Part shown: positions 19,400 through 30,389 of the stretch, piece after piece | How positions within the stretch are numbered: position 1 is the first letter of the stretch | Layout: each line of letters starts with the position of its first letter | DNA from: Maylandia zebra | Taxonomy: Eukaryota > Chordata > Actinopteri > Cichliformes > Cichlidae | Length of the DNA stretch: 64,000 bases | Assembly (NCBI RefSeq): GCF_041146795.1 | Contig: NC_135170.1 | Location: 1,895,326-1,959,325, forward strand | Direction of reading: 5' to 3' | The notes under the pieces: generated by a model | What the model was told of the DNA's origin: nothing | Database searches by the model: none | Seen by the model: the letters and a program-made list of their open reading frames with translations, nothing else | Position numbers and translations under genes: made by a program

Positions 19400-21770
19400 T
19401 CTGGAGCTGATGCTGTCCCCCAGCAGACAACAACAACATAGATGCTCTCACTAGTCCACTTTACCCTCTAATCACATCTCTGACATCTGCAGGTTGCTCC
19501 ATAGAGACTCTTGTGCAATGCCAGGTGTTTGTGTTTGTCTGTAGGTACACATTAGATATGACCATAGACGCACACACACAAGTGAACACAGCAGCACAGA
19601 TGGTTTCCACCTGCTTCCCTCTTTCTTCACACAACTGTGAGGATGATGAAGAGGTTTCAGGACGAGGTGGTCAGCAAGCACAGGATAAAGCAGGGCCATG
19701 AAACTCTCTGGTGCAGCAGATGTTTAATCAGACTCAGCTTTAGGCTTCTTTTCCCACCTGGCAGCAAAGTAACAGCTTCACTAATGTGAACAGTCACAAT
19801 GTTAAACGTTTCTATATCTTCATATATTTTTATCTGTTGATGCTGCAGAATAAAGTCTGTTAACAGAGTGCAGGATGTGTAGAGCAGGTCCAGCTCTCCC
19901 TTTACTGTGTCCACTTTCATCAGCCCCTGTGAAGTGACACAGAGTGCATGTGTGTCTGTCAGCTGTTGTTTGTTGTGAAGGATGGAACAAATGAACACAC
20001 ACTTTTAGAGAAATCTGAAAAAGCAACACGTGCTTGGGCTCCTTCTGTGCTCGTCTTCATTAATGCTGATCTTTCTTTCCTGTTTGTTCTTTGGCACAAG
20101 CTTCAGTCTTTTCTCCCAGGGCTCCTTCACACTTAGAAACACACCTACATTCATTTATACACAAACATCATGAAACAAAGGCTTTGTAAAAGAGGACACG
20201 AGATCCTCTCTGAACAGCACATTCATATCAAACACAGGACTGAACAGGATATACTGAGTCTGTGCTGTTTTCATTGTTACTTGCTGAGTATTTTTCCAGT
20301 GTTTGAAATGTGACTCAAGTCTGATTCTTCTACTGTGTGTGAACTCTAAGCAGCTGCATTAAACAGCTGCTTTTCAAACCAGGCTCAATCCTATGACTCT
20401 GTGAATGTAAACTTTTGTCACCTGCATGAATAACAATCCTTGATCTAGTCAGGACTGCAGTGCTCCTGTGATCCCAGCTTATAGATGGAGGCTAGCATGA
20501 GAGGCTCAGCAGCTAAAGCAGCACACCTGGGTCTCCCAGCCTATTAAAAGCAGCCCTTTGCTTCACCTGCTTCACTAAACATTATTATTATTATTTAAGC
20601 AGAGTGGTGTGATTGATGTAGGCATTGCTGTGTGACAGGAGGACTTTTCTTGAAACAGCTCGTGTGACGTGAGCTGACGTAAAAACAGTGATGTTAGCTT
20701 GATTCTCTTGGCTAAAACTATTTTAAAAAGAGGGTCAATCATGCAAATCTGCCAATAGAAGCCAAAGTTACAGCCCCTCAGAGTTTAAAGAGAAAAGGCC
20801 CGTTTCCAACACTCGGTTGTGCAAAGGGAAACAGGCCCACAGTGCCTGAGTGTGTGGGTAATTCTTCAAATAATATTCAAAAGCAAACATTTTTAAGCAT
20901 GTAAATAAAATTCAATCATTTCTGCTCTTCAATACCTAAGAAATGAAAACTGGCAGATGGTCCCAAAATGTGAAACGCCTGGCTATCTGTGCATTTAGTG
21001 CTGCAAGTTTTCACTGTTTACCTTCAGAAGCATAAATCTCTGCACAGATAATGTTCATATGTGGATTCCTGGTTTTCTGCAGTTAATTGTGACCCAAAGC
21101 GTATTTTTAAAGTGGTTCCAGGCAATAAAGTCTAAAAATAAATACATCTACTTCCTTTTTCTGTGTTCCAGCCTCAGTGACTCTGACACAGTGCTGTAAT
21201 ATTTACACCTCTGATGAAAGCAGAGTTTGTAGTTGCAGAGAAATACTCGACTCATTTTGGGCATTTACGAGCAGGAACCTCAGAAAGCCCCTCGCTGCTT
21301 CACTGGTTAAGAAGCAAAGCAAACATTAGTTCACAGTGATGTTAATTAAGGCCCAAAGTTTAGGAACGAACGTCAGCACTTCACTAATGAATGTAATGCT
21401 GATTCATGTGCTTGTTTTGTAATGTGCATGTTGTGCGTTGCTATTTCCCATATTCTTTGGCACTGATAGATGAAGAGTCTCAGGCAGGACCGAGGCTGCC
21501 AGCTGCTGACAGTGAGCAGGGAGAGAGCAGCAGAAGCTGGGCAAGAGCAGGGCACCTTCAGCCCCCTTCATCAGTCAGAAATCATTTGGGTGTCTGTGTG
21601 AAATGTCTGATTTTTAAAATCTTTTTGTAGACATATTTATTAAATGTTTAACAATTATATAGAAGAAAGACAATGTAAAGAACAAAACATGACAAAACAA
21701 AAATGAGTTGAAGTTATGAACTGTTTCTGAGAGACAAATAACACCAGGATCCTTTTTGTGTAGCTGACAG
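19400..21770. other. Long stretch without recognised features, unit A
   Basis: About 2.4 kb. The longest minus-strand frame (19657-19998, 113 codons) has no recognisable domain or clean splice pattern. A short (ATT)n run lies near 20583. I can support no gene here. Confidence 0.4.
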
Positions 21771-21779
21771 CTGGTAACT

Positions 21780-22535
21780 GTGCAGGGGCGGGTCTAGCAA
21801 AGTGTTGCCAGGGGGGCAGGTAGGGCATTAACAGGGAGAGGGGGGCACAAAGAAATACTTTTCTTTCTTGTTCTCATTTAAAATGCTTTTAATAAATAAT
21901 TATCTGAATCTTACAACAAACGTTTTCATCTGATGTAAAATGTATAGAAATCCATTATTGTACATAGTCATTTTTTAGGGTCCCATCATAATTTCTTCAG
22001 AAGTAAGTACTGCATATGATGCCAGTGTTTCCCACATTTTCTAGATTCTGCACCAGTACTGTGTGTAAAATGCATCAAAAAGTCCGTTTGATTCTTTCTC
22101 AGCTGTCTTTCTGTCTCCTTTCACTTTTTAAAGGTTGCCATGTTAGAAAACATATTTTGCCCTGCCGTGCTGTTTATTGATGTGGCAAATGAAAGGTTTA
22201 TGAAAACATATCTAAATCTGTCATCAGTAATCAGCAATGATCATGTCTCACCTCTAGTCTCTGTCTTAATGTCAGGTTTCCACCGTGTGTTGTAGATGTT
22301 CAGGAGGTTAACTCGACCAACAGTCTACTTCCTGTTTAGAATACCAGGACAGGGAGGATGGTGCAGGTTTAAGTTTATTAGACTGATGCATGTATACCAA
22401 CAAGACAGCGTCCATCACTGTGACAACAGCGTTTGTTTTCATTCAAAGGCTTCATGGTTTTTCCTTTAATACCTGGGGGGCCGGTCTCCAGTCAAAATGC
22501 CCGGGACCATTTTTTGTCCCAGTCCAGCCCTGGTG
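21780..22535. repeat. Possible non-autonomous hAT-like element or two repeat ends, unit A
   Basis: CAGGGGCGGGTCTAGCAAAG at 21783 and, on the minus strand, CAGGGCTGGACTGGGACAAA starting near 22535 look like weakly similar CAGGG-type termini facing each other. I find no 8-bp target duplication, so they may belong to two different repeats. No transposase frame. Confidence 0.3.
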
Positions 22536-22662
22536 TCATATCTGCATGCAGTGTCAATGAGACGATCAACAACAGATCAGACAAAACACTCAGGCGGACA
22601 CTCCTCTGTAGAAGGAAACATGGAAAGTGTGAGGTAATCAGTGCACAACATCACTTTGTATT

Positions 22663-23434
22663 TCAGGCTGTTTTTATATAGAACTTCAGCACCAATGTAA
22701 AAGTTCTGGTTTGAGGAAGATGAAGAACATTTTCAGGAAGGATGCCGTCTGCAAGCAGAGCTGCTTGAACCTCAGCGCTGAGGTCCAGACTACTTCCTGT
22801 GAAGCCACGTGATGTAAATCTGCTGCTGTAACTTCACAGTTTACTGAAGCTAAATGCAACGTTACCATATAATCTGTTTTCAACAAAGGTTTCACTCCGT
22901 CCGGTGTTGATGGAATGATTCAGGCCGTACTCGTCAGGCTTCCCGTCGACCACACGCATTTCAGTCACAAACCCCGTGACTGACAACAAGGGAAACAGCA
23001 GAAGAAAAGATGTGAAAAATACTGGATGATGATGATGGAGGATTAACCGCGGTGGCTAAACTGTTTCCTGTCTTTGTGGGCGTACTCACAGGGAAGTTTC
23101 CAGGCACGTCAGTCTTGGTGGCTAAAGTCTCCGTTTTCCAACATGTATCGCTACAGGTGCAAAGACACAACATTAATCATCAGTGTAAATATTTTAATGC
23201 TGTCCAAACGGTGTTTGCTTTGTCTGTCCTCTCGCACTCACAGAGGAAACGAGGACGCCACCTTCAACCCATCTTCAGTTGGCTCAACCATGGCCGGACT
23301 TCCTGTTGGCTTTGTGACAGCAAACCACTTGAAATGAGAGCAAACTGCAGTCAAGCACCACTTACAGCAACCTGTGGACACGCAAATGGAAAGCACTGAG
23401 AATCATACAGAAGCACAAGAGCTGTTTATTGTAA

Positions 23435-23507
<73 letters not shown>

Positions 23508-23977
23508 ACATTAATAACACACTGATGTATGTTAGTTTGATTTATGCTATATCTGAGAAAACAATTGCAGAATTTTACATCAAAGTTTTCAAAGCTGATG
23601 TTTTGTTGTTCACTCTGTTTTATATTCATATAGTTTGTTGTTTTTAAATCAGTGGACAAAATAAATATTATCACACAAAATCCAGGGTGAAACATAACCA
23701 AATAACCTAAATGGTGAAGTCATTATAGAAGTACATGTTGCAAAGGTCAGCCTCCTGTATAGACTGCTAAACTGTCTGGGGGGGCCCTGCCTGTCCTCGT
23801 TGGATAAGCTCCACCCCTTTTCCATAAGACGGAGACATTTGTATGAAAATAGATGGGCAGTAAAATAAAAAATAAAAAATATTATGGATGACTCTGTAAA
23901 TCAAAGTCGGCCTGAGGCAGAAGCAGAAACCATGAGGAGCACAGCACCACTCCCAGAAGGGCACGAAGTGAAGCCAT
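22663..23977 (-). CDS. Lipocalin-like secreted protein gene (lipocalin 1), unit A
   Basis: Small secreted ligand carrier of the lipocalin family, nearest in feel to fish prostaglandin-D-synthase/lipocalin proteins. Signal exon from ATG 23977: MASLRALLGVVLCSSWFLLL then PQADFDLQ. Next block ends at 23242: CKWCLTAVCSHFKWFAVTKP and AMVEPTEDGLKVASSFP, where the GxW region is degenerate. Exon 2 (about 23150-23086) reads DTCWKTETLATKTDVPGNF. Exon 3 (22979-22866) reads MRVVDGKPDEYGLNHSINTG and ENRLYG. Exon 4 (22796-22663) reads SSLDLSAEVQAALLADGILP and ENVLHLP, then stop. Exons 2 to 4 join without stops. Oddity: about 500 bp with a (GT)n tract separates the signal block from the next, and the donor after DFDLQ is weak, so this is either a new intron or a disrupted exon. 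Confidence 0.65.
23438..23506. repeat. (GT)n microsatellite, unit A
   Basis: About 34 GT repeats inside the segment that separates lipocalin 1 coding blocks. The unit-B copy is 18 bases longer. Confidence 0.95.
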
Positions 23978-24044
23978 AGCTGCTGAAGAGTGAAGACGTG
24001 ATGATGGAGGAGATCACAGATGAAGATCTGCTGCCTGCTGACTC

Positions 24045-24052
24045 TTTATATA
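24045..24052 (-). promoter_or_regulatory. TATA box of lipocalin 1, unit A
   Basis: Minus-strand TATATAAA lies 68 bases before the lipocalin 1 ATG at 23977, leaving room for a 5'UTR of about 35-40 bases. Its position supports the signal-peptide exon as a genuine first exon. Confidence 0.6.
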
Positions 24053-24059
24053 GAAGAGT

Positions 24060-25085
24060 GAGACTATCTCCCCACCAGCAGCTGCACTTATACAAACCCC
24101 AGGTGCTGGGATGGCTTTGAACATGTGACATTTTCTGCAAACACATGGACAGTTTCATAACCACAAAGATTATTCCTGCAGCGGCAGAATCGTATCCACT
24201 GTGTGAGAGGTGAACGTCAGACAGTTCTTAGAAAATGTAGTTTCTCTTTAAGCTTTTAACGTCTCTTTTACCCCCATTTGTCTAAAACTACTTGACAGCC
24301 CTTCATGTCAGAGGTTTATTACCTGTGCAGGATGGAGCACATGGTCTCAGTCAGGCTGGACACGATCACTCCTACAGGAAGTAAATGTGATTTTATTTCA
24401 CCTGTGAAATGATGAAAAACAGCAGAATAGCTCACGCTAACAAACGGGTGTTGAAATGTTTCATTTTCTGCTGTTTCACAGGTCAAAAAGGGCGTCGAAG
24501 CAAACTGAAGCTGAGCTGCTGCTGCTGTTGTAGTGCAGCATCTGCTGTGTGCTTCATCAGAGAACCTTCTGTACACAGCAGACAGAGGCTGCTGCCACTG
24601 AAGTCCATCTGCTAGAGAGCTTTAAACACTGGTTATTGAAGTGGCTTTGATGATACTGATACACAGTCTTTGCTGCTGTCACAGGACAGGGATCCACCAG
24701 GGAGTAGTTGTCAGGATAAAGAGCCTTCGCTTCTCTAAATATAAACTGGATACTTGTAGGAAACTTTGGGAAGCAGCATTTTTCCTCATATCGTCTAAAC
24801 TGAAGTTAGCTCAGGTGCTTCTTCCATACTTGCTCTGCAGAAAGCCAAAGAGTTTGGAGCTCTGCAAACATTTGCAGCACAGCTGGATGTTTGTAACTTT
24901 GGTCACCTCTGTATCATCCCTCAGATTCTTTCTGCACAGCTTTGAAACCACGACAGCACGAGTGATGCTGAGGAGACGTCCAGTTTAAACAGACCTTTAT
25001 TCCTGGAACACAAACACATGAAGTGATGCTGCTAAAGAAGAACATTTAATCGCACTAATGAATCAAGCATCTGTTTGTCTGTCAG
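24060..25085. other. Spacer between lipocalin 1 promoter and next exon-like block, unit A
   Basis: No recognised gene. A minus-strand frame at 24319-24576 ends at a plausible donor (CACAG/GTAATA) but has no domain I know. It could be an exon of an unrecognised gene or chance. Confidence 0.35.
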
Positions 25086-25089
25086 TCTG

Positions 25090-25186
25090 TCAACAGTTCC
25101 TCTGATCGACTTCAGACTTGGTGGGTATTTTGTTTTTGCAGCGGTCAAAGTCGATCAGCGTGTTGCTTTGTCTGCTGTAAATCTGC
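25090..25186 (-). CDS. Unrecognised possible terminal exon between lipocalin loci, unit A
   Basis: After a good acceptor (TTTGTACAG), a minus-strand frame reads IYSRQSNTLIDFDRCKNKIP then TKSEVDQRNC and stop. It is 97 bp. It sits between lipocalin loci 1 and 2 on the same strand and could be a final exon of a lipocalin-type gene, but I do not recognise it. In unit B one residue differs. Low confidence that it is expressed. Confidence 0.25.
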
Positions 25187-25679
25187 CTGTACAAAGGGAA
25201 ACATGCATGTTTTAGATGCAAACTCACAACATGGCTGCATTTTTGTGATTATGTGTATTTTATATTGATTTATTCTATTATGTTTTGTATCTTTACAAGT
25301 GTGTCGATACAAAGGCTTGATTAAAACAAAGGTCTCAGCTGTGCTGTTAGGGATGCTCTCATATTTGTTTCAAATGTAATAAATCAAAGGATTTCAGGCT
25401 TTTCATCCTTTTTATTTGTTTGGTTCTAACAGCAGCTGGATAAAAACATGCAGGTGATGAATATAATTGTGTGATATTATGAGCATTGTGAATAAAGAAA
25501 GAGCAGAGATAGTAAAAAGGAAACAGGTGATGGACGTGAGATTTTCAGAACAAAAGCTCCTCAGTGAGACGATCACCTGGACACAAGGTCAGGCAGCTGG
25601 GACTCATCTAGAGAGCAAAATGGAAAAGTGATCTGTGCAGAACATCACTGTTGATTGCAGTTATTTACATCAGACTTCT

Positions 25680-26148
25680 TCTCTGAGATAAGAGCACCGT
25701 TTGTGGGAAAGATGACAGTATTTCCAGGCTGGATGCTGTTTGCAGGGAGAACTGAATGAAAGTCTCCTGCACCTCAGCGCTGAGGTCCACACCTGTGAAC
25801 ACAGATGAGGTCAATCTGCTGCAGCACGTAGAGCTTTACTGATCAGCAGGTTCAAAGGATTCAGCAGAGCGTAGAGTCAGAGCTAAATGCCACATCACCA
25901 TAGAGTTTGTTAACAACAGCTTTCTTTGCCCTTTGTCTCGATGGACTGAATCAGGGATACTCGTCATACTTCACCTCAACCACGTCACTGAGAGACCCCA
26001 GCCTGACACAGCAGCAGAGATGATGAAAGCAGAAACAGCAAACAGATGCTTCAGTTGTGTTTCTCTCTGTGTGTGTGCGCTCACGCCCACTTGTGTGTGT
26101 GAACTTTCCACGTACCTCAGCTTGTTTCTCCAACATGAGCCATCAGGG
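25680..26148 (-). pseudogene. Lipocalin-like pseudogene (lipocalin 2), unit A
   Basis: Three exon remnants in the order expected of a lipocalin. At 26148-26116: PDGSCWRNKL, cut short. At 26002-25899: DVVEVKYDEY, then a frameshift. From 25792 down: VDLSAEVQETFIQFSLQT, then a frameshift in the tail. These match the conserved Cys-Trp strand, the VEVKYDEY strand and the C-terminal helix. No signal-peptide exon is found. The short exon 2, the 10-bp-shorter exon 3 and the frame breaks argue for decay. Confidence 0.65.
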
Positions 26149-26589
26149 CTGAAAAACATCACTAACACATGAATTCTTTCTCTTTTTGTTATCACCTGTG
26201 ATCATGTGTCTCATGTTTCTGTCATTCACCAGTTCTTGTAGAGTTACGTGTAACTAGACTTCTGTGGGACGTAAATGATTGTTTTGTATGCAGATCTGTA
26301 CAAAGGATGGAAACACTTGATTACAAAGGAGATCTCAGCTGTGTTGTTGTGGATGGACTTCAACGTATTTGTTAAAAAAGAGAATAAAGCAAAGTGTTTT
26401 AGCTGTTTGGGAGTTTTTGTTTGATTCCATTCAGTTTTATTTCTATGGAGTCAAATAATAAGAAAGGCTCTAGAACAGCCCTGAGTTTGTCCAGGTGACA
26501 CTCCTCTGAAGAACAAAGACAAAGAGGAAGAAGGGGACTCGTTTTCAAGTCTTGTTTCTTTCAAAATAAAAGCTGAAATGTTTTGGAAG

Positions 26590-27220
26590 CATGATAATAT
26601 TTCAGCCAGGATGCCGTCTCCAAGGAGACCTGCACCTCAGCGCTGAGCTCCACATCACGCCCTGTGAAAGCACAGATATAAATCTGCTGCAGTGAGAAGA
26701 ACTTTACCCAACACAAGTGTAGAAGTAGACATTTGACTTTACCTACAACCTGTTAACAACAAAGCTTTCATTGCCTCTGCTGTTGATGTCATGTAGGACT
26801 AATCATACTTCACATCAGCCATGCACACGTCAGAGGATCTCCAGGCTCTCAGTAATAAAGCCAAGCAGATGATGTGAACATAGCAATAGTAAAACATGCA
26901 TCATAATCAGCTGTATGTGTCGACTATGTGGCACCTCAGTCTTGTTGGCATGAAGAAAAGTTGTGTAACATGTAGCATAAGGGCTGCAAAGACATCATGT
27001 AGACAGCAGTCGTCTGTTAGTCGTAACGTATCTCCTGTTAAAGAGTTAAATGTGCGTTCTCCATCTCTGTCCTCTCACAGCTCGCCGTACACCAACTCCA
27101 GCTGTGGTAACCATGGCTGTGCCCATCAACACGCTGAAGCTGAGACGCCACCCGTCACTATGGCGACTCCAATAGGGTTACCTGTCAGCTGTGGACGCAT
27201 GAAAGGAAAACAGCAGAAAC
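26590..27220 (-). pseudogene. Lipocalin-like pseudogene (lipocalin 3), unit A
   Basis: The most decayed of the three loci. A fragment at about 27080-27200 reads VLMGTAMVTTAGVGV, matching the MGTAM strand of fish lipocalins. One at about 26910-26990 reads HANKTEVP. One near 26810 reads MADVKYD and runs into a stop. A last piece at about 26600-26660 carries the ELSAEVQ helix start. Order and strand match lipocalins 1 and 2, so it is a tandem duplicate that died. Confidence 0.55.
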
Positions 27221-27229
27221 ACAGACATG

Positions 27230-30200
27230 TTTACTGGAACATTTCCTATTGACAGCTTTATGGAAAAGTGGGTTTAAACACTTTTCTATGTTTTATTTTG
27301 TTTATTTATGGATTTATTGTGAAAGGAGTTTCAAAGTTTTAATTTGACCTTTCCCCTGTTTTTCATACAGACTGGAGACGAATGGATGGTGCTTTCTTTG
27401 TTTGTCTAAAGATAATGAATAAAACTCTACAGACATCTTAAACCACCCTCCTTTCTATATATTTTGTTATATAAATGGAAAGTATATAAGACACAAACTG
27501 AGCTTATATGATACTAAGGACCCTGGAGGTCAGTCCACCTTTATAATTCAGCACAGCCTGGAGTCTTGGTCTTTTCTTGGATGTTGGTTCCCTTTGTTTC
27601 CATCCTCTGTTAAGATGTTTCAGTAATGTTGAGGTCTGGGGAGGCCAATCCATGGCTGATGTCCTGTGATGCTGCATTAGCAGTTTGTTCATAGTGAAAA
27701 ATGAAGCCACTGCCAATCAGACATTTGCACAGTGGATCAACTTCTGATGGTACTGTCCTGAATTCCACACCTATAATATGTTTGCACGTACTGATGAATA
27801 TGTGCAGCTGATTTTCAGTCCAGTTCCTGTGTGACAGACGCCAGTCTTTCTGCCTGTGTCCTTCCTTAACAATAGAGCCATCCTTCCACTGAGACTGTTT
27901 CTGATGAGGCTTCACTGAGCAGTAGATGGATCCCTCAGCTCATCTAATCGTCCTATTTCTAACACATGACTGTCAGAAACTGTTAATCTGCTGCAGCTCT
28001 TTAACTCCTCCACTTCTTTTTTTGTAATCTCTTAGTTTCCTCATCTTTTAAGGTGGCACTGCACACCAGATCCAAAGTCAACATGCTGTTATATGATGGA
28101 GTTGAACCTGTAATGGAGTTTGATTTAAACCAATCAGCAATTAAGTGAATGATGATGAGCAAAGATGGTGGAGGTGGTGGATGAAGACCCGGACAGCTGT
28201 GGTTGGCTCCTCGTATAGAGCAGAGTGAGGTTGTGTTTGCACATTATTATAAAACCATGTTCACCATATATTTTAGCTGCAGACAATAACATGATTTCTT
28301 TGCTGTGGTGATTTTATTCCACTTTGGTAAAATGGGAAACCATCATTTCTTGCTGTAATTCACACATTATTCCAAGAGCCTCAACACGAGCCTTGTAGTC
28401 CGACCATATATAGACAAATCAATAGTTGTGTTTGTAACAGCTCACGAACATGAATCGTTCCACATTACTTTGAAATCATTGTAAACTAAACTGGAATAAA
28501 TGAGTGTTTATATATAGTTTTGTCTCAGCTGTTCATACACAGTGTTTCAGTTCTTATCAGAGTCCCACCGTCTCACTGTGGTGAACCTTTAGCTCTGTTG
28601 TAAGCGTGTTGTTAGACCAGGTTTCCCTCATTTAAAAATAATCTCTCATTAGAAATGGACATGATGTCTAAGACATAGAAATGCTTATTATGGGTTCACT
28701 TGATGTCACTGAAAAGATGCACATGGGTAACGTGCAGGCCGTCCAGCTCCGAGGTTTATCTCCTCACCTCGAGTCTGCGACACTCTCTCCGTGTCCTCTC
28801 AGATAAGGGCGCGCACATTTCTGCACCATCTTCTAAATTACAAAGAGCGATTCACAAAACAGAAGCTCACAAAACACTCATCACAAACCAAAAATGGCTC
28901 CACTGAGCGTCAAACTGTCACCAGAATTTACTGATAATCTAAAGACTCACAGAACTCATTTTGTCTCATTGTGTCTTAGTTTGAGACATAAGTGCATGAT
29001 CATAATACTGTGTAGTTAGATGAGACAGAGCTGATGCTTGCTCTTAATTATCCTCTTCATGTTTCCCGAGCCTCAGCAGTGGAAGCTACCATGGATAGAA
29101 AGACTATGACTCATCTTAAATCTCAAATCTTTGTCTCCAAAGAGCTGCTGATGTGTCCGATATGATCCACAAGCTTAAACTAGGATTATAAGTGTGTGCA
29201 GTGATGTGTGTGAAACCTCTGAGGACTCACACGTGTGTGCTTCAGCCCACACACACATATGAAGCACTGCGACCTCACACAGAAGTGTTTTACACATCCA
29301 GCCTGAATCCTGATCATTTCTACAGTTTATTAAGTTCAGCTTCACCTGAACATCAGTGATGAAGCTGCTCTGACTCCATCACAGCTCACAGCTGTTGGAA
29401 TGAGTCAAACAATGAAGAAGGTTCAGAAACAGCTGATGATTTTACAGAAACATGATGCAAACATGAAAATGGACACATGATTTTTTATTAACAGACACTG
29501 TTTATGTTTCACTGTGCATGACGTCATCAACACTGACACCAGGGGGCGCTCATCACCAGCCTGAGGAAGTGTGATAAGGGAGGGAGACGCAGTGTTGTGT
29601 GTACTGCAGTCGGACAGAAGGAAAAACTTCCTCCTGAAAACATTTTCATCCTTCCCAAAAGTGTTTGAGTCAAATGTTACAAATATATAAATACAATAAA
29701 ACACAGGATCTTACATAAAATTAGTGATGCAGTTGTGCACTGAGCACCTTTCCAATGTTCCTTCCTCAGATGAGTCCAGCTGCTGAACACATTAACATCA
29801 GTATGTAAATGTAGCTGAGAACCAACCTGAGCACTGCTGGGAAAATACAAAGGCAACCATCAAAGTGCTGTATTATCTTATTTATTCTGAATGTTGACTT
29901 AGATCCACACCACGATTTATGAAACTATAGAACTAAAATAACAACAATCGTCTGCTTCTTTAAAATTTCTTTCATTACATCAAACCAGTGAAAACTGAAA
30001 AAAACAAAGAGCTGTTAGCATGTTCAGACCAACTTTGAGACAGAGACTGTAAAGTTCTGCACTTTAAATCCTGCCTGTGTTCCTGCAAATGATTCACACT
30101 GAAAGTATCTTAGTTTAGTATTGAGTGAGCCACAAAGCAGCCTGATAGCTTTAAAACAGTAAAAGTAAATGAAATTGACAGTTTCAGTGTAGCTGGATCT

Positions 30201-30260
30201 ATTATTGGGGGGTCATGACCCCCGTAACCCTGCCTGGTCCTGAGGTCAAATCCACCATCT
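27230..30260. other. Long stretch without recognised genes, unit A
   Basis: About 3 kb, including minus-strand frames at 27504-27716 and 27610-27915 and a plus-strand frame at 28700-28906 that carry no recognisable domain. The only supported site is a CTCF-like motif at 29537. Confidence 0.4.
29537..29550 (+). promoter_or_regulatory. CTCF-like motif, unit A
   Basis: CACCAGGGGGCGCT closely matches the vertebrate CTCF core. It sits in gene-free sequence between the lipocalin cluster and the B30.2 exon, and is preserved in unit B. Binding is inferred only. Confidence 0.4.
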
Positions 30261-30267
30261 TTGTTTC

Positions 30268-30385
30268 AGTGCTTCATGTTCTCCCGTGTTTGTGTGCGTC
30301 CTCTCCGGTACTCCGGCTTCCTCCCACAGTCCAAACACATGCAGTTAGTGGGGTCAGGTTAGCTGTGAGTGGTTGTGTCTCTGTG
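30268..30385 (+). mobile_element. Fragment of the same tRNA-like SINE family, unit A
   Basis: CTCCGGCTTCCTCCCACAGT and CATGCAGTTAGTGGGGTCAG match, on the opposite strand, the body of the SINE at 4620-5018. Head, tail and target duplication are missing. Confidence 0.55.
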
Positions 30386-30389
30386 TTAT

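Noticed and set aside
19657..19998. 113-codon minus-strand frame
   Set aside because: No recognisable domain, no clear splice context; treated as chance.
21783..22535. A complete hAT MITE
   Set aside because: The facing CAGGG-type ends are only weakly alike and no 8-bp target duplication is present, so only a low-confidence repeat was listed.
23426..23701. Frames encoding long His-Thr or Cys-Val repeats
   Set aside because: They are translations of the (GT)n/(CA)n microsatellite, not proteins.
24319..24576. 85-codon minus-strand frame ending at a plausible donor
   Set aside because: Low-complexity Ala/Thr stretch and no known domain; not enough to call an exon.
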